The position numbers and the translations under genes were made by a program. The notes below the pieces were generated by a model. That model was given only the letters and a program-made list of their open reading frames with translations. It did not search any database and was not told the origin of the DNA. From an uncultured Lachnospiraceae bacterium (lineage in GTDB: Bacteria > Bacillota > Clostridia > Lachnospirales > Lachnospiraceae), in the NCBI GenBank assembly GCA_910588405.1, contig CAJUPT010000002.1:152406-216405 (forward strand): a DNA stretch of 64,000 nt, read 5' to 3'. Positions 36,008 to 44,400 of the stretch are shown here, in pieces (the stretch's first letter is position 1; each line of letters opens with the position of its first letter).

Positions 36008-37072
36008 GGATCACCCCCGCACCTGCGGGGAAAACGCCGCTATCCGGAAAGTAACGCGTCATTAACGAGGATCACCCCCGCACCTGCGGGGAAAACCATA
36101 ATAGTTGTCGTCTGTCAGCTTCATTTTGAGGATCACCCCCGCACCTGCGGGGAAAACTCCTCTCTATCATTTCTGGTAGACGTTACTCCAGGATCACCCC
36201 CGCACCTGCGGGGAAAACATATACTCTGGTATATGTGTATGTTATACTGTAGGATCACCCCCGCACCTGCGGGGAAAACGCGGCAAGCCTTTTTACGGCG
36301 GTCAGGATTGCAGGATCACCCCCGCACCTACGGGGAAAACTGACTTTCTTTGACACATCGTCACCACTGTTTAGGATCACCCCCGCACCTGCGGGGAAAA
36401 CTCCTTGCCATCAACTCACCTTCCAAACCGTGGAGGATCACCCCCGCACCTGCGGGGAAAACAGGCGGTGTGGAACAAATTGTTTAAAAGAGAAAGGATC
36501 ACCCCCGCACCTGCGGGGAAAACGCAGTTTTGCCGGTTCCGTGGCGAGCATCGGCCGGATCACCCCCGCACCTGCGGGGAAAACAGTAAGAAATTGTATG
36601 AAGGAATCAGTTGATAAGGATCACCCCCGCACCTGCGGGGAAAACCATACAATACGGAACACGCATGATACTCGCTCCGGATCACCCCCGCACCTGCGGG
36701 GAAAACCTATCTGCTGTATCGTTGGCGGCATCCTGGGTAGGATCACCCCCGCACCTGCGGGGAAAACTCTCACGGCGGTCATGAATCTCTATGCCCTTGA
36801 GGATCACCCCCGCACCTGCGGGGAAAACCTGGTCAAGGAAACGTGAAAGCGACATAGAGCGGGATCACCCCCGCACCTGCGGGGAAAACTGGCATACTGC
36901 TTGACCCTCTATTTCCCCTTTAGGATCACCCCCGCACCTGCGGGGAAAACAATTTCCGACCTTTGGGAGCGTGACGGCTTTCAGGATCACCCCCGCACCT
37001 GCGGGGAAAACAGTTCTTCGTGGCACTTCTTTAGCACCAAGTCAGGATCACCCCCGCACCTGCGGGGAAAAC
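36008..37072 (-). CRISPR. Type I-E CRISPR array, 18 repeats and 17 spacers
   Basis: Eighteen 28-bp repeats lie at an exact 61-bp period, so every spacer unit is 33 bp. In crRNA orientation (minus) the repeat starts GTTTTCCCCGCAG, ends GGGGGTGATCC and has the dyad CCCCGCAGGTGCGGGG that Cas6e cleaves. Seventeen repeats are identical; the one at 36313 has one change in the loop region. The base after the repeat is T in 14 of 18, consistent with a PAM-derived 29th position. The leader end faces cas2 at 37073. Confidence 0.98.
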
Positions 37073-37116
37073 ACTAAAAATTGCCCGTAAATCCAACAAT
37101 TCCCACCATTAACATC
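37073..37116 (-). promoter_or_regulatory. Short CRISPR leader
   Basis: Only 44 bp separate the cas2-dnaQ stop from the first repeat. On minus it ends GGGCAATTTTTAGT immediately before the repeat. No promoter is visible, so the array may be read through from the cas operon or from a promoter within cas2-dnaQ. Confidence 0.6.
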
Positions 37117-37986
37117 CTAACATTTATTTAGTTCATTGTAAATCCCATACACCAACATACAATCTTCCAACGCCCTATGAACATCACCAATATCCAATGA
37201 AAAATATGAAGCCACTGTCTCCAGCTTATAATCCTTCAAATCATCCAATTCCCGGCGAGCAATCTGCAAAACATCTTTTGTTTTCCTTATCGTAATATTT
37301 TTCCCCACACGCTCTCCAAGTTTTTGGAGGAACCTGATATCAAATTGTACATTATAGCCCACAATTAGATCAGTTCCAATAAATTCTATAATTTTATCAA
37401 CAGCATCCTCCTCCGTGATCCCTTGCTGTTGAATCATCTCATTTGTTATCCCTGTCAAATTCGCAACATTTTCCGGTATCACTTTATCAGTTTGAACAAA
37501 ACACTGAAACTGTTCCTTAATCCCATCCCTGCCAATTTTCAGTAAACCAACTTCAATTATCTTGTCCTGATTATAATCCAAACCGGTGGTCTCAACATCT
37601 ACTATCACATATTCCTGAACTTCTTTTCCTGTCTTCAGATGTTTTAGCTTCTCATATTTTGCCGCCTTGCTGAATCCTGGCTGCAAAAAAGAACTTTCTT
37701 CCCCGCTTTTTACCGCGAACGGTTTTTTCATCAGCGTAATCCCTTCATAATCAACCGGAATCCACGCCGTATGATGCGTACGGAACGCATATCCCTGCTC
37801 ATTATTTGTTGAATGCACCATGGTCGCCTGTCCATTTTTTATATGGTCACAAACCCTGTCCCATAATTCATCCCGCACCTTAGCATTCAGCTTGCCCACA
37901 TACACACCCGTATTTACCTCATTCATCCATTTAGACAGATCTCCCCTTAATGCAGGCGGACAGTTCGTCACACACAGAACAATCAT
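37117..37986 (-). CDS. cas2: Cas2e fused to a DnaQ-like (DEDDh) exonuclease
   Basis: A 289-residue fusion. Residues 1-95 are Cas2e (MIVLCVTNCPPALRGDLSKW, NTGVYVGKLNAKVRDELW), the structural partner of Cas1 in spacer integration. After a linker, residues about 122-285 form a DEDDh 3'-5' exonuclease with VIVDVETTGLD (D, E), VGYNVQFDIRFL (D) and DVHRALEDCMLV (H, D), all catalytic residues present. Such Cas2-DEDDh fusions occur in several type I-E systems, where the nuclease trims 3' overhangs of prespacers before integration. It overlaps cas1 by four bases and is the last cas gene before the array. Confidence 0.96.
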   Translation of the reverse strand: MIVLCVTNCPPALRGDLSKWMNEVNTGVYVGKLNAKVRDELWDRVCDHIKNGQATMVHSTNNEQGYAFRTHHTAWIPVDYEGITLMKKPFAVKSGEESSFLQPGFSKAAKYEKLKHLKTGKEVQEYVIVDVETTGLDYNQDKIIEVGLLKIGRDGIKEQFQCFVQTDKVIPENVANLTGITNEMIQQQGITEEDAVDKIIEFIGTDLIVGYNVQFDIRFLQKLGERVGKNITIRKTKDVLQIARRELDDLKDYKLETVASYFSLDIGDVHRALEDCMLVYGIYNELNKC

Positions 37987-38930
37987 TTTCTATCACCAAC
38001 TTTCGCATAGGAAACGCCATGTTCCAGTTCCCCCTGCAAATTATCCCAGAGATAAAGGGTGCTTTTATAATCTTCCTCTTCCCATTCCCCATCAGACAGC
38101 AAAAATTTAATATCATGAACCATCCTGTCTAAAATATGCATTTTCCTTAACTCATCACGCAATCTCCGCCTGACGGCACTTCCGATATCCTCCGTATCTT
38201 CCGCAGCCATCTCAAAAGCAACCGGTATCGTCGTTTCTGCCTTATATAAATCAGCAATATCATATACAAATGCCAATTCATGCCCCACATGAACAAACCC
38301 AAGCCCAGGGGAACATCCAAGAGCGCAGATCACCGCATGGGCCAGCCCATACAGGCAGGCATTTCCCGCAGATAATGCCTTATTAACAGGATCACCCGCC
38401 TCATAATCATCCGGACGGTAGTCCCTTTTTGTCCAGGGAACCCCCCATTTTTTTGCCTGCTCCCGATAAGCGGAACGAATCCTGCTCCCCTCCCGTCCTC
38501 TTAACTGCTGCATGGTCAGTTTTGAAACATCCTCATTCGGAAAACGGAGCTGATACATCATCCTGGCAACCTGTATATGCTTTTTCTCATTGCTCACCAG
38601 CTGCGCCTGACGAATTAAAAGTGTGGCATGGCTGGTAAGCGCCCGACCGTATGCATAATACCGGACGCCATGCTCCCCTACCCAGATCACCGTAACACCT
38701 GCATCTCCGATCAGTTCCATCGCCCTGTGGGTTACATCCGTACCTGGCCCCAGCAGCAACACTGAAATAGCTGCCGCCGGAATACTGGTAACGCCTTCCT
38801 GGTCTGTCACTGTGATCGCGCCGTTCTCCCTGCTGATTTTGCACCTTTCCAAATAAATAAACGTCATGCGATCCTGAATACGCGGCAGCGCCTGTATTCC
38901 GGGTTTTTCCACGCCCATCCTGTTTTCCAT
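37983..38930 (-). CDS. cas1: CRISPR integrase Cas1e
   Basis: A 315-residue type I-E Cas1 that inserts new spacers at the leader end. Active-site residues lie in QLRGREGSRIRSAY (Glu near 145), GFVHVGHELAFVYDIADLYK (His and Asp near 212-224). The N-terminus PRIQDRMTFIYLERCKISRE is typical of Cas1e. It begins directly after the cas6e stop and overlaps cas2 by four bases, so translation is coupled. Length and motifs are complete. Confidence 0.97.
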   Translation of the reverse strand: MENRMGVEKPGIQALPRIQDRMTFIYLERCKISRENGAITVTDQEGVTSIPAAAISVLLLGPGTDVTHRAMELIGDAGVTVIWVGEHGVRYYAYGRALTSHATLLIRQAQLVSNEKKHIQVARMMYQLRFPNEDVSKLTMQQLRGREGSRIRSAYREQAKKWGVPWTKRDYRPDDYEAGDPVNKALSAGNACLYGLAHAVICALGCSPGLGFVHVGHELAFVYDIADLYKAETTIPVAFEMAAEDTEDIGSAVRRRLRDELRKMHILDRMVHDIKFLLSDGEWEEEDYKSTLYLWDNLQGELEHGVSYAKVGDRK

Positions 38931-39560
38931 CTATCCCTCCATCCCCGCCACCGTAAGCAGTCCCATGCCATACGCTTTTCCCCTGCCTACACCATCCACA
39001 AGAGCCTGTTTCAGTAAATCCGCATTCTCCACTCTTAACATACCTTCATAGGTCACTTCCAGAATGCATACCTTCCTGCCCCTGTTTTGTTTATAAAATC
39101 TCCTCCAATTAACCCCTTGTACACGTGCAGTCTCCGGCAAGACATAAAATCCTTTTTTCGCCGCCTGCCGGTTCAGCCATTCCAGCTGATGCTTTTCTGA
39201 AATATGAGCGGTAACTTTTCCACGCCCTTCTCCATTTTTCACGCTGTGGATAGGATTTGCCGTCAGACGAAAGTGCCATACAGACCCTTTCTGTATTCGA
39301 TTCAGCAGCTTTTCATATTCTTTTGATTCCCCGTGGATATTTTCATAGCCAAATTGCTTTTCTATCACAGCCAAATCAGGTTTTACGGCACTGAGCAGCA
39401 ATAGATAAGTCTTTCCCTGCAATGTGTCGATGCGCCACAGATTCCTTTCCTGTTTTTCCGCAAACGCAGTCTCCACCGCACCGTGAAATTTTCCGGGAGA
39501 AGCCAGGGCCATCTGCGTTTTTCTTTTTGATATATCCAGCAAAACTCTGGACAAATACAT
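38931..39560 (-). CDS. cas6e: CRISPR RNA endonuclease Cas6e (CasE)
   Basis: Cuts pre-crRNA at the repeat stem and stays on the crRNA as a Cascade subunit. The 209 residues from MYLSRVLLDISKRK match the Cas6e N-terminus. A likely catalytic His is in GKFHGAVETAFAE near 25, and a Gly-rich loop DGVGRGKAYGMGLLTV lies near the C-terminus. The ATG at 39560 is preferred because the family begins here with GGGGTG six bases upstream; a GTG at 39569 overlapping the cas5 stop as GTGA is possible. Confidence 0.95.
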   Translation of the reverse strand: MYLSRVLLDISKRKTQMALASPGKFHGAVETAFAEKQERNLWRIDTLQGKTYLLLLSAVKPDLAVIEKQFGYENIHGESKEYEKLLNRIQKGSVWHFRLTANPIHSVKNGEGRGKVTAHISEKHQLEWLNRQAAKKGFYVLPETARVQGVNWRRFYKQNRGRKVCILEVTYEGMLRVENADLLKQALVDGVGRGKAYGMGLLTVAGMEG

Positions 39561-39565
39561 ATCTT

Positions 39566-40285
39566 TCACCCCAATTCCAGCATTGGATCATGCTCTGTTG
39601 CAGTATAAACCTGCTCTCTGTACACGGTTTTTCCGGCCATCTCCTTCACATACCGATAGCCATACTCTCTCCTGAAAGGAGAATAGGACAGAGGAACATC
39701 CTTCTTGGCAGCGTCTCCCCGAACATCTTCCATTACGATTCTCAGACGCAGCGTATCAGAAAAACGAAACAACTCCCTTCTTCTCCACTCCGGAACCATC
39801 CATTCATAGTCAAAAAGGTTCTGATACACATCCCCTTCCCATATGCCTTTTACCATCGGCTGCGTCGGCGGACATGACCTTCTCCCTAGAAAAACAGAAA
39901 AAACCGGGTGGATCAGAGCATCTTCTATCCTCTTCAAAAATTCAAGCTTCTCATGTCCCAAGCCGACCAGAAACATGGCGTCACTCAAATAAACCTTACT
40001 AGAAAGATTTGCATTCAACTTCTCCCCCATATAAGTAACCTGAAAATCATTCAGTCTCACTCCCTGACAGTCAACTCTGACTCCAAATCTCAATTCCTGT
40101 AAATCTTCCAGGGATTCCCCCCGCTTTCTTCCAAGCGCCGCTGCCAGAATACCGGTCACGCCGCTTTTCGTCGGCATATCGTCAGTCTCACGATTATCAT
40201 ACACTGACCCGGAGCCCCATGACTGCAAAGGCGCGCTTAATCTAAGCAGTAATGTATACAAGCTCTCACTCCTCTCCGGCAGCAT
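39566..40285 (-). CDS. cas5e: Cascade subunit Cas5e (CasD)
   Basis: Caps the 5' handle of crRNA in Cascade. The family start LYTLLLRLSAPLQSWG is followed by DDMPTKSGVTGILAAALGR, FQVTYMGEKL and PVFSVFLGRRSCPPTQPM, all typical of Cas5e. The ATG at 40285 gives 239 residues. A TTG at 40261 with GAGAGGAG eight bases upstream would begin exactly at the conserved region and may be the true start (231 residues). The gene overlaps the end of cas7 and is followed by cas6e. Confidence 0.95.
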   Translation of the reverse strand: MLPERSESLYTLLLRLSAPLQSWGSGSVYDNRETDDMPTKSGVTGILAAALGRKRGESLEDLQELRFGVRVDCQGVRLNDFQVTYMGEKLNANLSSKVYLSDAMFLVGLGHEKLEFLKRIEDALIHPVFSVFLGRRSCPPTQPMVKGIWEGDVYQNLFDYEWMVPEWRRRELFRFSDTLRLRIVMEDVRGDAAKKDVPLSYSPFRREYGYRYVKEMAGKTVYREQVYTATEHDPMLELG

Positions 40286-41360
40286 ACCGTTCCACTTCTT
40301 GGGAAATTTCTTCCAAAAGCTGATCGATATTTACTTTCAAAGCAAAATTCCCGCAATCCTTTCCTACAACCCATGACGTTTTGGGTGACGCCGTATAGTT
40401 CTCATATACATCGCATGCATGCTCGATCAATGCTTTCTTTGATTTCACCACATATCCATCCGTACCGGCAAAAACAGGCTTCTCAAATGCTCCTGCCAGG
40501 TTAATTGGCTGATCTTCGCGAACTGTCACATAAACCAAATCCGGAAGGGTTCTGTTTGCAAAAGTATTCTGCCTTCCTGTCGGCATAGACCGAATAAAAG
40601 CTTCCGCAAATCCTCTCACTGCTATTTTCAGCTCATCGACATTCAGATTTTCCGCCAATTCCTTTATATTCACAGATGCATACCGATATAAGGTGGCAGA
40701 ATTAAACTCCACTGTGCCGAGATGCCCGGCTCCCATGTCCTCCTTCCTGTCACAGTCGTCCACTGCCGTAAAATAATCATATTCATTGCTGACCGTATGC
40801 GTCGATATACTGTGCGCCACCTGGGCTGCCGCATCATAGTTCAGGCTTGGATTGCTGGCCGCCATACGGCCAAACAGCAAAATATCCACACTCGGCCGGT
40901 CATTTAAAGCTTTCTCCAGAGCAGCTTTAAAGAGTTTATCCTTCTCTTTTTTGGCAGTTTTGTCATTGTGATACTCCACTGCCAATTCCGCAACCTTTGC
41001 AGCCTGCAGTGAGCTGATAAAAAACAACGCATCTTTTTTATCTGTCCCCGCTTTTACTCCGGCCAGCTCCAAAACAACCTCAGCCATCTTTTCCGCATCA
41101 TCCCTCAGAAGCTCCGGATGCCGGGAACAAATTTGATCGGCAACAAGCGCCGCCGTTTTTTTCGTGCGGTAGCCGACAAGATCGGACGTAAATAACTCTT
41201 TAAACTTTAGCCGCATCGCCCTTTTCCATGCCTGAGAAGACACCCTGGCCCGCATAGTGCCCCCATAAACCGCCGTCTTCGGACTCCCCGTGTCGTCCCT
41301 GTTTACACAGCTTGGCGGAACGGTTTGAATAATGTGAAAATCAATATACATATTTTTCAT
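40266..41360 (-). CDS. cas7e: Cascade backbone subunit Cas7e (CasC/Cse4)
   Basis: Forms the six-copy filament that covers the crRNA spacer. The 364-residue protein opens MKNMYIDFHIIQTVPPSCVN with RDDTGSPKTAVYGGTMRARVSSQAWKR split as the RNA-binding start of the family. RPSVDILLFGRMAASNPSLN and the late FAEAFIRSMPTGRQNTFANR also match. GGAGGAGG precedes the ATG. Upstream is a 67-bp gap after the two small non-cas genes, unusual for this otherwise tight operon. Confidence 0.96.
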   Translation of the reverse strand: MKNMYIDFHIIQTVPPSCVNRDDTGSPKTAVYGGTMRARVSSQAWKRAMRLKFKELFTSDLVGYRTKKTAALVADQICSRHPELLRDDAEKMAEVVLELAGVKAGTDKKDALFFISSLQAAKVAELAVEYHNDKTAKKEKDKLFKAALEKALNDRPSVDILLFGRMAASNPSLNYDAAAQVAHSISTHTVSNEYDYFTAVDDCDRKEDMGAGHLGTVEFNSATLYRYASVNIKELAENLNVDELKIAVRGFAEAFIRSMPTGRQNTFANRTLPDLVYVTVREDQPINLAGAFEKPVFAGTDGYVVKSKKALIEHACDVYENYTASPKTSWVVGKDCGNFALKVNIDQLLEEISQEVERYAAGEE

Positions 41361-41427
41361 TGTAACATATCCTCCTCCAATGATACCTTGTCATTTTATA
41401 ATTTGATTTGCTGCCGTTTTGATAAAA

Positions 41428-41706
41428 TCAACAGTAATAACTAACTTCACCAAAATAGTCATACCATTTTTCAATAACCTCCGCGCTGCGGGCTTCTATC
41501 ATCCTCATCATATTTTTAAGAATCCGCTCCGGAATTTTCGATTTATTATGACATAAAAAGCACTTCCCCGCCCTTGTAATCCAAACCTTCGTCGCATTCT
41601 CCGTCGGACGCCCATCTGATATATGGACATGGATCGGTTCTAACGGCTTGCTTTCATTTGTCCAAAAATAAATCCGATATGAGCCAAACCTAAAAATTTG
41701 AGGCAC
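41428..41706 (-). CDS. DUF4160-like small protein inside the cas operon
   Basis: A 92-residue protein starting MPQIFRFGSYRIYFWTNES with PLEPIHVHISDGRPTENA, the pattern of DUF4160: a short beta-rich fold with a PxHxHV-like motif, often encoded beside a DUF2442-type partner in toxin-antitoxin-like pairs. The C-terminal half is helical and includes ITRAGKCFLCHNKSKIPE. The start is GTG with AAGGGGGG upstream, overlapping the preceding gene by 17 bases. It is not a known Cascade component. Function is unproven; the toxin-antitoxin idea is from gene layout. Confidence 0.75.
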   Translation of the reverse strand: MPQIFRFGSYRIYFWTNESKPLEPIHVHISDGRPTENATKVWITRAGKCFLCHNKSKIPERILKNMMRMIEARSAEVIEKWYDYFGEVSYYC

Positions 41707-41962
41707 ACTGGAACCCCCCTTCCTGAGAAAATTCCATAATCAGATTTGCCGTCGATTCTATAATTTCCTGGAATTTCGCAATTTCTTCTTCGGAAAAAGC
41801 ATAAATATCCTCCCAGGTATATTGCGGCAGCCAACAGGTGGCACGGCAAAAGCCTACCTTTTCATCAGGCCTTTCAATATACACCTTCACCTTTCCGTCC
41901 GATTTCATTTCCGAATGGACGATCTCCGTATCATCATTGAGCGTCATAAACGGATACATCAT
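41690..41962 (-). CDS. Small acidic protein paired with the DUF4160-like gene
   Basis: A 90-residue protein, MMYPFMTLNDDTEIVHSEMK at the start, then KVKVYIERPDEKVGFCRATC and an amphipathic helix (EEEIAKFQEIIESTANLIMEF). I do not recognise a named family. The compact beta-then-helix layout resembles small antitoxin-like proteins. GGAGGAG sits seven bases before the ATG at 41962, which decides the start; the frame also opens at GTG 42040 overlapping the cse2 stop as GTGA, so an N-terminally longer form is possible. It is the first of two extra genes between cse2 and cas7. Confidence 0.7.
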   Translation of the reverse strand: MMYPFMTLNDDTEIVHSEMKSDGKVKVYIERPDEKVGFCRATCWLPQYTWEDIYAFSEEEIAKFQEIIESTANLIMEFSQEGGFQCASNF

Positions 41963-42036
41963 AATAAACTCCTCCTTCTTGACCAATTTTAAAACAATCC
42001 TAACCAATTCTAAAAAATACTCTTTCATCGGGTTTT

Positions 42037-42633
42037 TCACTTTGAAGATGCATTAGATCGGGTTTTACTTTGAAAAAACGACTGTCCCCACCTCAAGTGA
42101 ACATGTTTCTTCCCATCCAGACATTGCAGCTCATATAAATCGGCTGCCAATATCCTGTAATTCAACGGAATCCCTTTGCTTTTTAACAGCTGAACCACTC
42201 CGCGCAGATGATAAGACAATTCTTTCATATCGGCCGAAGTGGAAAGCATCCGCATTCTCTGCAGCATCCTCTGCTCCGCATTGGAATCCTCATAACTTGA
42301 TGCCAGTTCCCACATAGCCGTTCCGAGATCAATGCACTCCTCCGTATGCATCGACCGATTTCCCATCTCATTTCCCTGCTGATGCAGTGCATACAAGGTA
42401 AGCGCTATATAGCATGACCATTCCTCTTTTGTCGGCACCCCGTCTTCACTCATAAATTTTTTCGGCATGTCCATCAGTATGATTCCAAAGAGCTGCGGCA
42501 GCTCGCCAGGCTCACAACCAACGCCCCGCCGCAGATTAGCCAACACCGCCTTGTTTTCTCCCCCATCTTTCCCTTCCTGCAAAAAATGTATTTTTCTTTC
42601 CACAAACTGTGCCACTTCATCCTTTTTTCCCAT
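42037..42633 (-). CDS. cse2: Cascade small subunit Cse2 (CasB)
   Basis: The 198-residue, mostly helical small subunit that stabilises the target-strand R-loop in type I-E Cascade. VGCEPGELPQLFGIILM near 34 and WSCYIALTLYALHQQGNE near 70 with MLSTSADMKELSYHLRGVVQ near 130 fit the CasB family. It overlaps the end of cse1 by 17 bases and is followed directly by the two small non-cas genes. Length and order agree with type I-E operons. Confidence 0.92.
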   Translation of the reverse strand: MGKKDEVAQFVERKIHFLQEGKDGGENKAVLANLRRGVGCEPGELPQLFGIILMDMPKKFMSEDGVPTKEEWSCYIALTLYALHQQGNEMGNRSMHTEECIDLGTAMWELASSYEDSNAEQRMLQRMRMLSTSADMKELSYHLRGVVQLLKSKGIPLNYRILAADLYELQCLDGKKHVHLRWGQSFFQSKTRSNASSK

Positions 42634-44269
42634 TCTGTTCCCTTTCCCCGCATGAACTGCGTCTTATATAAATTTTTCCCAGTTCTCTCAGATATTCGTT
42701 TAAAATCTTGGGAATCGCCAGCACTTCCTTGTCTGCATATCTGTAAACGCAAACGCCCATATCCAATGCCCCAACATAATCCTCAACAGTTTTTCTTGCA
42801 AAACCATAGGATGTTTCCTCCCATTGCGCCAATTTTTCTTCCTTTTCTTCCTCCTCCGGACATATACCTGACAGCCATTCCCGAAATGCAACATCAACGG
42901 AAAAATAATAACGGCTGACAAGAATATTTTTTATCTTATTTTTTTCAGAACCGTTTCCGTATAACAGCTTAGATACCTTCCCGGAAAAATGATCCAGCGC
43001 TGCAGATACCGCCTGGCATTTATCTGTCTCCTCCGATATCCGTTTTATCCATGCCCTTCCCAGCTCCTTTAACAATCCGGCTGACAGCGCCAATGCGTCA
43101 TCAACACAGTCTCCATAAGTATATTTCATCTTATCCCCATATACCATGCCGATCATCCGAAAAGTGAGCAGAGAATCCACAAGCTTTTCATCACACAGCT
43201 TCCGCATCCACTGCACAACGCCCGGAATATGGCTACCCTCCACGCCACCGTCAAAAAGAGCCGGAAACTCCCTCCAGGCATGAACAGATGGATTACGGAG
43301 TTTCGGAAAAGATATACTTGGTTCCGCCTTTTCACTTTTGCTTTCCTGCCAGAGTGTCATCGGTTCATTAAAATCATTTTCTACAGGATAAAAGTCTCCG
43401 CCTATGGCAGAAAAACCTGTTACATGGCCGCATTCATCCCGCTTCAACAGAATACGCCTGGACTGCATGGTATACAATTCAGGCAGATTATCCGGCGGTG
43501 GAATCAGGCGGCTCTGTTCTTTGCAGACATTTTGCGCCCAAACCGGCCGGGGCGTCCCCCATGGTTCGTGATCAGGATTAAGCGGGCATAAATTCAGCAT
43601 TAATATCCGGAACAGATTTTCCCCAGTCGCCATCACAAAGCCTAACTGCCCCATTCTTCCCGTTCCTACCGGTAAGGTGGTTCCCAGCGCTTTTTTATCA
43701 GCTTTTACATTAACGCCATACGCATTCAAATGAATCAGCCAGCGTGCGGCTTCCCCATAACCCAGCCTGTCAAGCGCCTCTCCCTCAGCCATACTGAAAT
43801 GGTGTCTGGTCATTTTATTCATGCTTTCTTTTATGTTTCCAAGCATACACTTCGCATCATAATCCGTTCCGTAAGGCAGGCTGTCCACCTGCCAGAATGG
43901 CGTCTCCGGATGAAAAAGCCAAAAACGTTCCCTGTAAACCTCCAGATAGTCTTTTACCGCCTGTGATGGAAAGCTTCCTTTCTCCCAGTAGGCGATCCAC
44001 CTCTCCATAATATCTGCTTCATCCGAATCATTTTCCTCAGATAATTCATCCTGCCTGCCATCTGCGTCATACCGGTAAAAAATCGTTATCCCAATCGCCA
44101 GCAGCACCCTGAGAAGCGCCGCATCCTGCGTAGGCATTTCTCCGGACAGCCCCATGTATTCATGGGCATAGACAAGAGCATCTGTCAGGGAAACTTCCTT
44201 TTGTTCCAATGATGCTGTCACTACTTTAACCCACGGCTCTTCCAATAAGTTAAACTCCCTCTCCTGCAT
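42617..44269 (-). CDS. cse1: Cascade large subunit Cse1 (CasA/Cas8e)
   Basis: Recognises the PAM and recruits Cas3. The 550 residues begin MQEREFNLLEEPWVKVV, the family start, and contain SLTDALVYAHEYMGLSGEMP, TQDAALLRVLLAI near 67, FWLFHPETPFWQVDSL near 140 and the Gly-loop region around GTTLPVGTGRMGQLGF near 240. The C-terminus is a helical bundle that contacts the target. The start at 44269 is chosen for the GGGGGAGG site; a longer frame upstream runs into an intergenic repeat. A 119-bp gap separates it from cas3, so cse1 may have its own expression control. Confidence 0.94.
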   Translation of the reverse strand: MQEREFNLLEEPWVKVVTASLEQKEVSLTDALVYAHEYMGLSGEMPTQDAALLRVLLAIGITIFYRYDADGRQDELSEENDSDEADIMERWIAYWEKGSFPSQAVKDYLEVYRERFWLFHPETPFWQVDSLPYGTDYDAKCMLGNIKESMNKMTRHHFSMAEGEALDRLGYGEAARWLIHLNAYGVNVKADKKALGTTLPVGTGRMGQLGFVMATGENLFRILMLNLCPLNPDHEPWGTPRPVWAQNVCKEQSRLIPPPDNLPELYTMQSRRILLKRDECGHVTGFSAIGGDFYPVENDFNEPMTLWQESKSEKAEPSISFPKLRNPSVHAWREFPALFDGGVEGSHIPGVVQWMRKLCDEKLVDSLLTFRMIGMVYGDKMKYTYGDCVDDALALSAGLLKELGRAWIKRISEETDKCQAVSAALDHFSGKVSKLLYGNGSEKNKIKNILVSRYYFSVDVAFREWLSGICPEEEEKEEKLAQWEETSYGFARKTVEDYVGALDMGVCVYRYADKEVLAIPKILNEYLRELGKIYIRRSSCGEREQNGKKG

Positions 44270-44274
44270 CCGCC

Positions 44275-44400
44275 TCCCCCTTTCATTACAGTCCCGCAAC
44301 TCCCCTCCCAAGCCCCCTAAACTGGGAGAATTTCCAGCCACTTAAGTGTCTGTAAATCCTCCCGGGGCTTGTCCGGTCCGTTGCTGTTTTATAAATCATT
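44275..44400 (-). repeat. Intergenic repeat, copy 2 (partner at 18940-19140)
   Basis: The cas3-cse1 gap holds the block ACCGGACAAGCCCCGG preceded by AACAGCAACG and, further on, AGTTGCGGGACTG, in the same order as in the gap before the HlyD-like gene. The inner part between blocks differs. In both places it precedes a minus-strand gene. Confidence 0.5.

Noticed and set aside
35945..36846. Long plus-strand open frames across the CRISPR array
   Set aside because: They read the repeat as ITPAPAGK or DHPRTCGEN units and are artefacts of the repeat period, not genes.
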